From Spirochaetaceae bacterium (GTDB lineage: Bacteria; Spirochaetota; Spirochaetia; SZUA-6; Bin103): a stretch of DNA of 52,008 nt. This document shows positions 35,743 to 44,629 of the stretch, piece after piece. The stretch spans positions 1 through 52,008 of the forward strand of contig JAPPNY010000006.1 in NCBI GenBank assembly GCA_028818385.1. Reading direction: 5' to 3'. The stretch's first letter is position 1. Every line of letters starts with the position of its first letter. A program made the position numbers and the translations under genes. The notes under the pieces are model-generated. The model had not been told where the DNA came from. It saw nothing but the letters and a program-made list of their open reading frames with translations, and ran no database searches.

Positions 35743-36411
35743 GTGCGAGGCGTGACCGAGCGTCTCCGCGTCTATGACCTGCTCCTGGAACAGCACGGGC
35801 CGCAGGGCTGGTGGCCGAGCGAGTCGCCGTTCGAGACGATGGTCGGCGCCGTCCTCGTCCAGCGCACCGCCTGGGCCAACGCCGCACGAGCGATCGATTC
35901 CCTGCGGCGAACCGGACTGCTGGCGCCTGCGCGCATGCGCGCGGAACCAGTCGAATCGCTGGCCGAGCACATCCGCGCGAGCGGCTTCTTTCGCACCAAG
36001 GCGCGCAAGCTGCACGCGCTCTGCGCCTGCCTGGAACGCTACGGCGATGATGTCGCCCGCATGCGGGCGGCCGGCGCCGCGCGGCTGCGCTCCGAGCTGC
36101 TGGCCGTGCACGGCATCGGTCCCGAGACCGCCGACGCGATCATGCTGTACGCGGTCGGCATCCCCGCCTTCGTGGTCGACGCCTACGCGCGTCGCATCTT
36201 CTCCCGGCTCGGCGAACCGTCGGCAGAAGAGAGCTACACCCGATTCCAGCGGTGGCTGATCAAGGGGCTCCCGGCCGACGCCGAGTTGCTGGGCGAGTAT
36301 CACGCGCTCCTGGTCCGCCACGGCCGAGAGGTGTGCGCGGCCCATAGGCCGCGCTGTGATGCATGCCATCTGCGCCACAGGTGCGCACACGCAACGCTCA
36401 CGCAGCCGTGA
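35743..36411 (+). CDS. Endonuclease III-like DNA glycosylase (HhH-GPD, MagIII-like)
   Basis: 222 residues from a GTG (a second GTG at 35752 is possible). The helix-hairpin-helix AVHGIGPETADAI (about 121-133) and catalytic Asp146 (FVVDAYARRIF) are clear, and four cysteines (198, 205, 208, 214) form the 4Fe-4S cluster. The lysine that endonuclease III uses for its lyase step is replaced (PE in place of RK), as in MagIII-type 3-methyladenine glycosylases. It is therefore likely a monofunctional base-excision glycosylase. Confidence 0.82.
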   Translation: MRGVTERLRVYDLLLEQHGPQGWWPSESPFETMVGAVLVQRTAWANAARAIDSLRRTGLLAPARMRAEPVESLAEHIRASGFFRTKARKLHALCACLERYGDDVARMRAAGAARLRSELLAVHGIGPETADAIMLYAVGIPAFVVDAYARRIFSRLGEPSAEESYTRFQRWLIKGLPADAELLGEYHALLVRHGREVCAAHRPRCDACHLRHRCAHATLTQP

Positions 36412-36424
36412 CCGGCCACTCACC

Positions 36425-37360
36425 CTAACCCTTGATCGACCCGATCATGATCCCCTTGACGAAGTATCTCTGCAAGAAGGGGTACACCAGAATTATCGGT
36501 ATGATGGTCACCGCCATCGCCGTCGCCTTCACCGACTCCAGCGTAGGCTTGTAGCCCATGATGTTGCCGAACGCCGGATTCTGCAGTGCGAGTTCCTTCG
36601 CGGCGTCCACGTCTCTGATGATCTGAACCAGCTTGAATTGCAGCGTAGCGAGTTCCTTGCCTCCGAAAATCATCGAATCGAACCAGCTATTCCACTGCCA
36701 AACCGCGTTGAACAGGATGATCGCTGCGATTACCGCCTTCGAAACAGGCAAGACTATCACAAAGAAGATCCGCAGATCGTTCGCCCCGTCGATCTTGGCC
36801 GATTCCTCGATCTCAGCCGACAGACCCTTGAAGAACGTCATCATCACGATCGCGTTGAACGCGTTGAACAGAAGCGGGATGATGTAGACCAGGAAGTTAC
36901 GGTACAAACCGATGCTCCGGATCAACAGGAAGAACGGTATCAGACCTCCGTTGAGATACATCGTTATGAGCATGTACGTGAGAATCGTCCTTCTGCCGAC
37001 AAGATGCTTCTTCGATGCGCCGTACGCGAAGCACGCCGTGAAGAACACGCTTGTCAAGGCTCCTATGACCGTTCTGGCCACCGAAATGTAGAACGCCCGA
37101 AACAGCGCCGGATCCCTGAAAAAGAACAGGAAGTTGTCCAACGTGATGACCCTCGGGTAGAAGAAGAGACGCCCGCGAAGCGCGTCAACAGGGTCGTTCA
37201 ACGCCAATACCAGAACAAGATAGCAAGGATAGACACAGACGGCAGCCAGGACGATGAGCACGAAAACGTTGAGGTAGTCAAACGCGGTATTCTTGTCGAG
37301 GGCCCTCTTTTGGTGCTCTGCCGGCAGCGACTCCACTTCCGCACTAGAAAATGCTTTCAC
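36425..37360 (-). CDS. Carbohydrate ABC transporter permease (MalG/LplC/YtcP-like)
   Basis: 311 residues from the GTG at 37360; a longer open frame would read into the upstream gene. Six membrane helices and the EAA coupling loop (EIEESAKIDGANDLRIFF) identify a sugar permease of the CUT1 class, closest in style to YtcP/LplC. The start lies inside the end of the other permease gene (17-base overlap). G+C and codon choice differ from the Opp-type operons. Confidence 0.9.
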   Translation of the reverse strand: MKAFSSAEVESLPAEHQKRALDKNTAFDYLNVFVLIVLAAVCVYPCYLVLVLALNDPVDALRGRLFFYPRVITLDNFLFFFRDPALFRAFYISVARTVIGALTSVFFTACFAYGASKKHLVGRRTILTYMLITMYLNGGLIPFFLLIRSIGLYRNFLVYIIPLLFNAFNAIVMMTFFKGLSAEIEESAKIDGANDLRIFFVIVLPVSKAVIAAIILFNAVWQWNSWFDSMIFGGKELATLQFKLVQIIRDVDAAKELALQNPAFGNIMGYKPTLESVKATAMAVTIIPIILVYPFLQRYFVKGIMIGSIKG

Positions 37361-38297
37361 CCGTATACCACCTCGAGAATCTGTTTGCCGCGAACAGCAG
37401 AATAAACGCCACCAATGACTGAAACAGCCCGACGGCGGTCGAATAGGAGAACCTGGCCTTCTGCAATCCCATCTTGTACGTATACGTCTCCAGTATTTCC
37501 GCGACATCCAGGACCAGGATGTTCTGCATCAGAAAGAGCTGCTCGAAGTTCTGAGTCATCATCCGGCTGATCGCCAGAATCAGCAAGATTATCACGGTCG
37601 CCTTTATGCCGGGAATCGTGATATACCAAGCCCTCTGGAATCGCGATGCGCCGTCCATGTATGCTGCCTCATAGAGGGTCGGGCTGATCGTCGAGATGGC
37701 CGCAAGGTATATGATCGAGCTGAACCCGAAGAACTTCCAGATGTCGCTCAGCACCACGATCGAAAAGAACGAAACCCGGTCGGCGAGGAATGCGTACGGT
37801 TCGCCGACGATGTTCAGCGAAGTCAACAGGTAGTTGATCATGCCCGATTCGGAGAAGAACGTTATCAGGAACGCCGCTACGAATGCCCACGAGAGAAAAT
37901 GGGGCATGTACGTGAGCGTTTGCACGCTCTTCTTGAACAGTTTCATCCCCTTCAGCTCGTTCAACATAAGCGCGAATACGATCGGCACGGGAAAGCCGAT
38001 CACGAGTTTCGCGGCGCTTATCAGAAAGGTGTTTCTCAGCGCGTTGTAAAAGAGCCTGTCCGTGAACAGATCCTGGAAATGGTCGAAACCGCTCCAGGGG
38101 CTCCCCCAGATGCCGATTCCCACGTTATAATCCTTGAACGCTATGATGACCCCATATATCGGCATGTAGGCAAAAATGAACAGCCACACCACTGCGGGCA
38201 TGACCAGCAGCAGCAGGTATTTCTGCTCGGCGACCCTTTTCAGCAGCCGGTTCTTGCCGACAGCCGTGGTCGTGGAGTAGTGGCCCATCCTCACCAT
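37344..38297 (-). CDS. Carbohydrate ABC transporter permease (LplB/YteP-like)
   Basis: 317 residues, six helices, with the N-terminal YLLLLVMPAVVWLFIFAYMP segment and the coupling loop YEAAYMDGASRFQRAW typical of LplB-like permeases. It pairs with the downstream permease. The start at 38297 overlaps the end of the glycosidase-like gene; an ATG at 38288 is an alternative. Confidence 0.9.
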   Translation of the reverse strand: MVRMGHYSTTTAVGKNRLLKRVAEQKYLLLLVMPAVVWLFIFAYMPIYGVIIAFKDYNVGIGIWGSPWSGFDHFQDLFTDRLFYNALRNTFLISAAKLVIGFPVPIVFALMLNELKGMKLFKKSVQTLTYMPHFLSWAFVAAFLITFFSESGMINYLLTSLNIVGEPYAFLADRVSFFSIVVLSDIWKFFGFSSIIYLAAISTISPTLYEAAYMDGASRFQRAWYITIPGIKATVIILLILAISRMMTQNFEQLFLMQNILVLDVAEILETYTYKMGLQKARFSYSTAVGLFQSLVAFILLFAANRFSRWYTGESIF

Positions 38298-40945
38298 TTG
38301 ACCTCTACACGTGCCTCCCCCGAAAAATCGTCGATGAGAATGGTCTCACTGTCCGGGTCGTAGCTGCCGGTACTGACTTTCCTGGCCTTCGCGCCGGTGG
38401 GATGCGGCACATGTACGGTCATCCTGTCCGGCAACGAGCGCTTCAAGTCACTGATCCGTATTGCCACGGTGATCATCCCGTCATCGACGCCGGAGGTCAC
38501 GTGAAGGTCGATGCGTCCAAAGTAGCTTCTCATGCCACTGACGTCTATCGATTTCCCGTGTGTGAGCCACATCCGCGGGACGCCGGGCATGATCGACAGG
38601 TGATCGCCGTCTTCGAGATACAGCATCCACCGGCTTCGCATCAGGAACCACGCCTCTTCGTGCGTCTTGTGCGGACTCACCTGGTAGTAGTGCTCCCAAA
38701 AGGTATAGGTCTCTCTGTCAGCGAGACTGGAGACGTTGTTGTAGTACTCCTTCAAGAATGCACTTCTTTCCCCTCTTCGCAGATGGGCGTACGGATGAGG
38801 GCTGTAGTACGGCTGGCTGAACATCACGTTCCGCTGGAACAACAGCTCGACAGAACTGTTGACGATAAAGTCCCCGTACCGTTCATTGGGGTCGACGACT
38901 TCCTGCAAGAGCAGATACATCGGCCCCGTGTGTCCATCCCTCGCGGTGAAAGTCCCATGAGTAAAAGCCGGGCCTCCGTCCGCATACAGCACTACGGGAC
39001 CACGGTTTTCGGCCCACGGAGGTGCCGCGGGGCACCAGCGTCCGTTCCCAAGCGGGATGACCGGCGATTCTCTCAAGTTCTTCTCCAGGGCGGCTCTGAT
39101 GTTCTTCAGCAGGATCGTCGCCGCGGCCTTGATCTTCTGCGACTCCTCCTCGTCCAGATCCTCCAGGACCTCCGCTGACCGAATCAGCCCGAGGTACGCA
39201 TAACCGTTCAACATGTACGAATGGAACGGGTCCTCCGGGTCTGCCACCTTGCCGTCGATCATTCCATAGTAGCCCTTGGCGCGGTATTCCTCCTTCTCAT
39301 TGCGCTCGATCCACCTGAACAGGTACGTACAAGCCCTCAGGATGCTGTCTTTGATCGATCGGATCCAGCCGACGTCCTTCGTGTACCTGTAGTGCTCACC
39401 AATGTCCCAGAGCACAGCCCCGGTCTCCAGCATGTAGTTGCCGAAGTTCTGCATGAATCCATCGTCGTGCTGCTTCTCGATGAAGTACATGATCGCTCTT
39501 CTGGCAAGGTCGTGGTCGCCGACCGAATCCAGGTACTGGATGATGGGCGAGCTTTCAGAACCGATCGGACTGTAAACGCCTACCACGGGAGCTACCGCTT
39601 CATCCGGCTCGTTGCCATAACAGACGAGATCCAAATGCAGCTTCCCTGCCTGCATCATCTCTTCAATTCTCTTTTCGGGCACGCTCACCGACGCCATGCG
39701 ATCGATCTTGCTTCTCCAAAAGGCCTTGCATGCGTCGTAATGTCTGCGACAGCTCTGCCCCGCGAGCGCATCCGCTCGCTCCCTTGATACCGGCCGGTGG
39801 GGAATCTTGAACAGATATTCGATGGTCTCGCCTGGCGCGAGCAAGACTGCCATTTCCTGCTGCGGTACAGGCCTGCCGTTCAGCGTCGCCACCAGGTAAA
39901 CCCTTTCATCGCTAAAGGACCCGTAGCCCGTCGTGTTGTCGTAGGACAATCCGAGGCGCGATTTTCCTGGGTTGACGAAGACATTCGCCTCGGGAATGCG
40001 CACCCACGAGTACCTCGGTGCGTGGCCGGTGTTGGTCGCATTGATCTTGATATATATGACCGGTTCGTCACCCTTGAAGATCTCCCGATCATGGATCTTC
40101 TCCATCTCCGCCCGTTGGCGGGCCGTCAGCATGCTGGCCTCCGAGTAATGATCGGCGACCAGTATGTTCGTGCCCTCGACTCGATCTTCGCTCAATACGT
40201 CCTTTTCGAGCGTCACGAACGTTTTCGACGCATACACGACGTCCTCGTCCGCGTGCCTGGTATCCAGGATGGGCAATACTCCGTCCTCGAGCCTGCGCTG
40301 CAGGCCCTGTATGCAGCCCAGTCCTCTGCCCGCGAAATAGTTGTATACGATCCCCTCGTCCCCGAGCTCCGGAACCGTGACATCCCGCTTGTGGTATCTT
40401 GGCTTGATCCAATCCCAGGGGTCCGTCGTGCCTGAAGTCAGCCTCGTGCCGATCTCGAACACCCGTATGTCCCGGCTGATGCCCAGCCAGGTCACGCACT
40501 TCAGCTCCCTGGTCTCCTTGGCCGCGCCCTCGAAGGTTTCCTCCTCGGCACATCCATACTCTTCGAGCTTCGAGCGCCGGTTCCCGGAGTCTATCTCCTG
40601 CACGATGTCCTCGAAACTGCGCTCGTCGTCCGCGTCCGTGACTATCGTCTTGTACTCCGGTACGTAAATCGGGTATTCCTTGCTTACGTCTCTCAGAAAG
40701 AAGCTGAAGCCGTCATCGATCGTGTTGACGGTCACGACGGTCGCGAAGGCGCCGGGTTCCAGCGAGTGCTTATCGATCGACACCTTCAATCTGCATTCCA
40801 GGTCTGCGGCAAGGGCGAATTCTCGTCCTTCTCGATCCATGTCTCCGCTACATTCGTCGCACGCTATTGCAGATATCTCACCGTGTCTTATCTGAAGCGT
40901 TCCTTTCAACTCGCGCTCGTTCCGTATGATGGCGATGGTTCTCAC
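38291..40945 (-). CDS. Large six-hairpin-glycosidase-like protein
   Basis: 884 residues, no signal peptide. The N-terminal 400 residues look beta-rich and the middle (about 450-780) is helix-rich, with tracts such as GDHDLARRAIMYFIEKQ, MLETGAVLWDIGEHYRYT and HEEAWFLMRSRWMLYL. These resemble (alpha/alpha)6-barrel glycosidases (GH63/78/95/116-like). A short beta tail follows. I cannot assign a CAZy family or catalytic residues. It sits between the SBP and permease genes of the sugar transporter and probably degrades the imported oligosaccharide in the cytoplasm. Confidence 0.55.
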   Translation of the reverse strand: MRTIAIIRNERELKGTLQIRHGEISAIACDECSGDMDREGREFALAADLECRLKVSIDKHSLEPGAFATVVTVNTIDDGFSFFLRDVSKEYPIYVPEYKTIVTDADDERSFEDIVQEIDSGNRRSKLEEYGCAEEETFEGAAKETRELKCVTWLGISRDIRVFEIGTRLTSGTTDPWDWIKPRYHKRDVTVPELGDEGIVYNYFAGRGLGCIQGLQRRLEDGVLPILDTRHADEDVVYASKTFVTLEKDVLSEDRVEGTNILVADHYSEASMLTARQRAEMEKIHDREIFKGDEPVIYIKINATNTGHAPRYSWVRIPEANVFVNPGKSRLGLSYDNTTGYGSFSDERVYLVATLNGRPVPQQEMAVLLAPGETIEYLFKIPHRPVSRERADALAGQSCRRHYDACKAFWRSKIDRMASVSVPEKRIEEMMQAGKLHLDLVCYGNEPDEAVAPVVGVYSPIGSESSPIIQYLDSVGDHDLARRAIMYFIEKQHDDGFMQNFGNYMLETGAVLWDIGEHYRYTKDVGWIRSIKDSILRACTYLFRWIERNEKEEYRAKGYYGMIDGKVADPEDPFHSYMLNGYAYLGLIRSAEVLEDLDEEESQKIKAAATILLKNIRAALEKNLRESPVIPLGNGRWCPAAPPWAENRGPVVLYADGGPAFTHGTFTARDGHTGPMYLLLQEVVDPNERYGDFIVNSSVELLFQRNVMFSQPYYSPHPYAHLRRGERSAFLKEYYNNVSSLADRETYTFWEHYYQVSPHKTHEEAWFLMRSRWMLYLEDGDHLSIMPGVPRMWLTHGKSIDVSGMRSYFGRIDLHVTSGVDDGMITVAIRISDLKRSLPDRMTVHVPHPTGAKARKVSTGSYDPDSETILIDDFSGEARVEVKW

Positions 40946-41140
40946 ACTCTTGCTCCCTGCTTCATTTCAGGACTCTACCAGGCGCGCCGCCCTTCGTGGT
41001 CTGCACACGTCTCGGTGCGAGCTCACAAAAAGACCTTCAGGCGCGACCGGATCGGGCGCCTGAAGGTCTTTCGTCTCGGTGCGACTGTCTTCGGCCGCGC
41101 CGTGTGCTATACGGCCGAAGAACACATGCACATCCTCAAC
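40946..41140. other. Intergenic region holding the SBP3 hairpin
   Basis: Besides the hairpin at 41029-41071 it repeats the words 'TCTCGGTGCGA' on both sides of the stem (near 41010 and 41074), giving an outer direct repeat. No gene is seen. Confidence 0.6.
41029..41071 (-). terminator. Perfect 16-bp hairpin with T-run after the sugar SBP gene
   Basis: Arms 41029-41044 and 41056-41071 are perfectly complementary around an 11-base loop, and on the minus strand the stem ends in a run of five T. It lies between the SBP gene and the large glycosidase-like gene of the same orientation, so it is a third case of a hairpin directly after a binding-protein gene in this window. Confidence 0.85.
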
Positions 41141-42826
41141 TCACTCTCTGCCGAGCTGCGCCAATTGTCTCCTATGCTCCTCGGTCAAGGCGGTCTCCAC
41201 GTCGCGGGCGCCCAAACGATCGATCTCTTCCAACGCTGCGTCGTAGATCTTCATGAGCTCGTCCGCAGAATCGGCAACCACCATTCTGGATGCGGCGACG
41301 GCCATCGCCTCCTCCACCTGGGTGTGCTTGATGTCAACATCGCTTCCAGGCAACCACGAACTTGCCAGTTCCGCAAATCCGAGATCCCAGGCATCGACCA
41401 CGAAAGGCTTGAGTCTTTGCTCCATCGTCGCCCTGTGTTCCGGCGACGCTCCCAGATAGTCGTCCACGTACAGCGTCCAGTAGTAGGTATCGCAGAACGG
41501 CACCCATCTGCAGAGGACTCCGTACTTGGAGGCGTAATCGACAAAGCTGGCGTTCAGCTCATCCTGCGCTGATTGCTTCATCACTTTCTTGCCATCGACC
41601 CAGTCCCACGTCTCTCCCTCGGCTCCCAGGATCAGCGTGGTTTGCCCCTCCTCGGTGAGCGCCCACTGGAGGAACCTGACCGCTCTGTCGGGCCGTTCGG
41701 CGTTCTTGGTTATTACCAACCCGTTGTAGCCCTTGTTTCTGATCGTCGGTTTCGTGAAATCGACGCCCTGCTTCACGATCGGGCCGATGTCGGTGTACGT
41801 CCTGTCATCGTTGCCGTCGTTCTGCCTGATGGTCGTATTGACCGTGTTGTCGACATTGAAGATGGCACCGACGGTACTCACGTAGCCGGCCGAGTACAGT
41901 CTCTCCTCGGATTGCTGCGTCTGTTCGGTGAATTGGCCCTTCGTGATCAAGCCATCCTGGTACAGGCCATTCAACCATTGCAGGAACTCCAGATACTTGG
42001 GATCTCTGAACAGCAGTTGCACCTCGTCGCCCTGCGGGTAGTATCCGGAGACGTGCATCCCGAACGTACCTCGGAACATGTTGTTGCCGGCCCTTCCGAA
42101 CAGCAGGTCGGACACGCTGCCGCCGAAGTCGATCGGCAGGACATCCGGATAGTTCGCATGAGCGAATCTGAGATAATCGTCGTACTCGCTCAGGGTCGTT
42201 ATGTCGTCCTTGCCGTACGCTTCCAGGATGTCCCGCCTGGTGAACATGATGCCTTCGCCACTCGTGAAGGGCACGTTTATCTGCTCGAAGGCTTCCATCA
42301 CCTCGGCATAGTACATGAACCCTGCCCAGTACCACATCTTGCCGTCGTCCGCCGTATGGTACGTGTGATATGCAGGCGGTACCAGATCCCACGTCTTGGG
42401 AGCGTATTCATCGATCAGGTCACCGATCGCGTGTACCATGCCGGCGTCGATGATCTGCTGGAGCAGGGGACTTGTGTAATTGCCGAAAGCCAGCATTTCC
42501 GGCAGGTCGCCGGACGCGATCATCGGTGCCAGGACCTCGTCCTCTTCACCCTCCAGCACTTCCATGTCGAGCGTGACACCGGTTTGTTGAGTGATGAATT
42601 GGGAAACCAGACCATCATCCCATCGGACTGCCGGCCTGCAACCGCCCCATGTGTTTTGCCAGAACTTGATCGTGATCGGCGACGTATCCGCCATATACTC
42701 CCACTCGAAGTCCCCTGTCGGCATAATCGCGGCAGGTGCTGAGGTATCGCCCTCCTCGCCGGTACCGGTGGCGAAAGCGGAGAATCCCAAGAGCCCGACC
42801 AACAGTAGAAAAGGTATCTTTTTCAT
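41141..42826 (-). CDS. Extracellular sugar-binding protein of a LplA/YtcQ-like ABC transporter
   Basis: 561 residues from the ATG at 42826, five bases after AAAGGAG; a longer frame upstream is not used. The signal peptide KKIPFLLLVGLLGFSAFA is followed by TGTGEEG, the short acidic linker style of many spirochaete and Firmicute SBPs, but no lipobox cysteine is present. Aromatic-rich stretches such as EAWDLV-like 'TWDLVPPAYHTYH' and 'WRWVPF'-like segments fit a large SBP (family 1-like) for oligosaccharides. It heads the sugar-transporter operon. Confidence 0.85.
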   Translation of the reverse strand: MKKIPFLLLVGLLGFSAFATGTGEEGDTSAPAAIMPTGDFEWEYMADTSPITIKFWQNTWGGCRPAVRWDDGLVSQFITQQTGVTLDMEVLEGEEDEVLAPMIASGDLPEMLAFGNYTSPLLQQIIDAGMVHAIGDLIDEYAPKTWDLVPPAYHTYHTADDGKMWYWAGFMYYAEVMEAFEQINVPFTSGEGIMFTRRDILEAYGKDDITTLSEYDDYLRFAHANYPDVLPIDFGGSVSDLLFGRAGNNMFRGTFGMHVSGYYPQGDEVQLLFRDPKYLEFLQWLNGLYQDGLITKGQFTEQTQQSEERLYSAGYVSTVGAIFNVDNTVNTTIRQNDGNDDRTYTDIGPIVKQGVDFTKPTIRNKGYNGLVITKNAERPDRAVRFLQWALTEEGQTTLILGAEGETWDWVDGKKVMKQSAQDELNASFVDYASKYGVLCRWVPFCDTYYWTLYVDDYLGASPEHRATMEQRLKPFVVDAWDLGFAELASSWLPGSDVDIKHTQVEEAMAVAASRMVVADSADELMKIYDAALEEIDRLGARDVETALTEEHRRQLAQLGRE

Positions 42827-42847
42827 CGTTGCTCCTTTTGGTGTTTC

Positions 42848-42900
42848 GGACAAGACAATTGTCCGCGTGTCACTTTGCCACATCGGTATCCGATTGTCAA
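42848..42900 (-). promoter_or_regulatory. Promoter/operator region of the sugar-transporter operon
   Basis: A perfect TTGACA lies on the minus strand at 42900-42895; the hexamer 17 bases on, CAAAGT, is a poor -10. Within the spacer is the inverted repeat ATCGG-TAT-CCGAT (42882-42894). Further downstream is GGACAA-5-TTGTCC (42848-42864), which contains the perfect palindrome GACAATTGTC (42854-42863). One or both could bind a repressor. The regulator is not encoded nearby. Confidence 0.45.
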
Positions 42901-42933
42901 GGTCACCGCCTTTGGCTACACTGCTCGCGAGCA

Positions 42934-43959
42934 ATGGAACCGACGCAGGTCGGCGCGACCGTCGACTACGAGAAGCCCGGCAAGCAGCTCGGCCACCTCG
43001 CAGTTCCGTACTCGCACAACCTGGGCGGCTGGGCCAACCTGCAGGTTCCGGTAGCGGTGCTCGCCGCCGGTGAGGGCCCGACGGTCCTGCTCACGGCGGG
43101 AAACCACGGCGACGAGTATCCGGGACAGGTCGCGATCCTGAAGCTCTGTCGGGAGCTGCCACTCGAGGTTGTCCGGGGCCGGCTCATCATGATTCCGGCG
43201 CTCAACGTGCCCGCGTCGAAGGCCGCCGCACGCCTCTCGCCTCTGGACGGGAAGAACTTCAACCGCTGCTTCCCCGGCGATCCGGCCGGCTCCGTTTCGG
43301 AGATGCTGGCGCACTACCTGACCACCCGCCTCTTCCCCATGGCGGACGTCGTCATCGACCTGCATACCGGTGGGCGCAGCTTCGACTTCTATCCGTGCGC
43401 TCACATGCACCTGGTGCCGGACCGTGATCAACGCCGAAAGATGGTGGCCGCGGCGGAGGCGTACAACACGGATTTCGCCTTGCTCTACACCGACATCGCC
43501 GGAACCGGTCTGCTGCCCGTCGAGGCGGAGCGCCAGGGCAAGGTCGTCGTCACGACGGAGATGGGCGGCGGCGAGGCCGTCCCGGCAAAGGTGCACCGGC
43601 TGAGCCAGGAAGGTCTGCGCAACGTGCTGGTCCACCTCGGCGTCGTGGCAGGCCGGGAGCGCTCGCGAGCCGATCTCGGCCTGCCGCCGACGCGCTGGGT
43701 GCAGTCACTCGACCGCCAGGACTACCGCTTCGCGCCCGAGTCGGGAATCTACGAGAGCGTCGTCGATCTGGGCAGCAGCGTGGCGGCCGGCGAGAAGGTC
43801 GGTCAGGTCCACTTCCTCGAGCGCCCGGACCGGGAGCCGGCTGCCGTCATCGCGCTGACGGCCGGCGTTCTCCTCGGCAGCCGCGGCCCCTCCCTCGTCG
43901 GCCAGGGCGACTGCGTCGCCTGCATCGCCCACGACGTCGATCCGGGCATTCTCGAGTGA
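42934..43959 (+). CDS. Succinylglutamate desuccinylase/aspartoacylase-family deacylase (DoeB-like)
   Basis: 341 residues from the ATG at 42934; the longer open frame overlaps the divergent operon's promoter. Zinc ligands are visible: H58 and E61 in GNHGDEYPG and H144 in IDLHTGG. Arg100 and Asn-Arg (110-111) are the substrate-binding residues of M14-type aspartoacylases. The pattern ARLSPLDGKNFNRCFPG and the C-terminal beta domain resemble DoeB, the N-acetyl-diaminobutyrate deacetylase of ectoine breakdown. No other ectoine genes are present, so the substrate is uncertain. Confidence 0.8.
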   Translation: MEPTQVGATVDYEKPGKQLGHLAVPYSHNLGGWANLQVPVAVLAAGEGPTVLLTAGNHGDEYPGQVAILKLCRELPLEVVRGRLIMIPALNVPASKAAARLSPLDGKNFNRCFPGDPAGSVSEMLAHYLTTRLFPMADVVIDLHTGGRSFDFYPCAHMHLVPDRDQRRKMVAAAEAYNTDFALLYTDIAGTGLLPVEAERQGKVVVTTEMGGGEAVPAKVHRLSQEGLRNVLVHLGVVAGRERSRADLGLPPTRWVQSLDRQDYRFAPESGIYESVVDLGSSVAAGEKVGQVHFLERPDREPAAVIALTAGVLLGSRGPSLVGQGDCVACIAHDVDPGILE

Positions 43960-44022
43960 TGCATACCCGTCCAGCCACGGGCGTGGGTCGGGCTCCCATC
44001 CGGTGGCCCGAGGAGGAACTCC

Positions 44023-44481
44023 ATGCCGCACGCTGAACCGGGTGCCCTGCGGCACGAGTACGAGAGCTTCATCCGCACCACGCCGGAAGCGCTGTGGGAC
44101 GCCATCACCAGCGGCGAGCACACCCGCCGATACTTCCACGGCACGCGCATCGAGTCGGAGTGGCGAGTCGGGGCTGCCGTGATCTACCACAGCAGTCGCG
44201 CCGGTCAGATCGCGGTCGATGGAGAGGTGCGGCATGTCGAGCGGCCGCGCCGGCTTTCCTACACGTGGAACGTTCGCTACGACCCCGACCGCGCGGGAGA
44301 GGCGCCCTCGCAGGTCACGTGGGAGATCGAACCCCTCGGAGAGACCTGCAAGCTCACCCTGACGCACCGGTTCAGCGAACCGTGCAAGACCTTCCGCGAA
44401 GTCAAGTCAGGCTGGAACGCGATCCTGTGCTCGCTGAAGTCGCTGTTGGAGACCGGGGAGCCTCTGTCGATCGGCTCTTGA
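44023..44481 (+). CDS. SRPBCC (AHSA1-like) domain protein
   Basis: 152 residues, preceded by GAGGAGG. The pattern 'YESFIRTTPEALWDAITSGEHTRRYFHGTRIESEWRVG' and '...RLSYTW...SQVTWEIEPLG...LTLTHRF...SGWNAIL' is that of AHSA1/START-like proteins, helix-grip folds that bind hydrophobic ligands. Function unknown. It stands alone between an acylase and a barrel protein. Confidence 0.88.
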   Translation: MPHAEPGALRHEYESFIRTTPEALWDAITSGEHTRRYFHGTRIESEWRVGAAVIYHSSRAGQIAVDGEVRHVERPRRLSYTWNVRYDPDRAGEAPSQVTWEIEPLGETCKLTLTHRFSEPCKTFREVKSGWNAILCSLKSLLETGEPLSIGS

Positions 44482-44629
44482 AGCAGTAACCCCGACGTCA
44501 AACAGGGTTGCGGACACCGCATTCGCCGGTCACGCAGCTCGGATTGCACTCGGTCCGGCAATGCGTGACTCGCGTGGATCTTCCTGACCGGCCATTCATA
44601 CCTCTTCAGCCACTCGCACAATACCGTCA

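Noticed and set aside
42736..42933. N-terminal extension of the aspartoacylase-like protein
   Set aside because: The extra frame overlaps the SBP3 signal-peptide coding sequence and its promoter; the conserved protein begins at the ATG at 42934.
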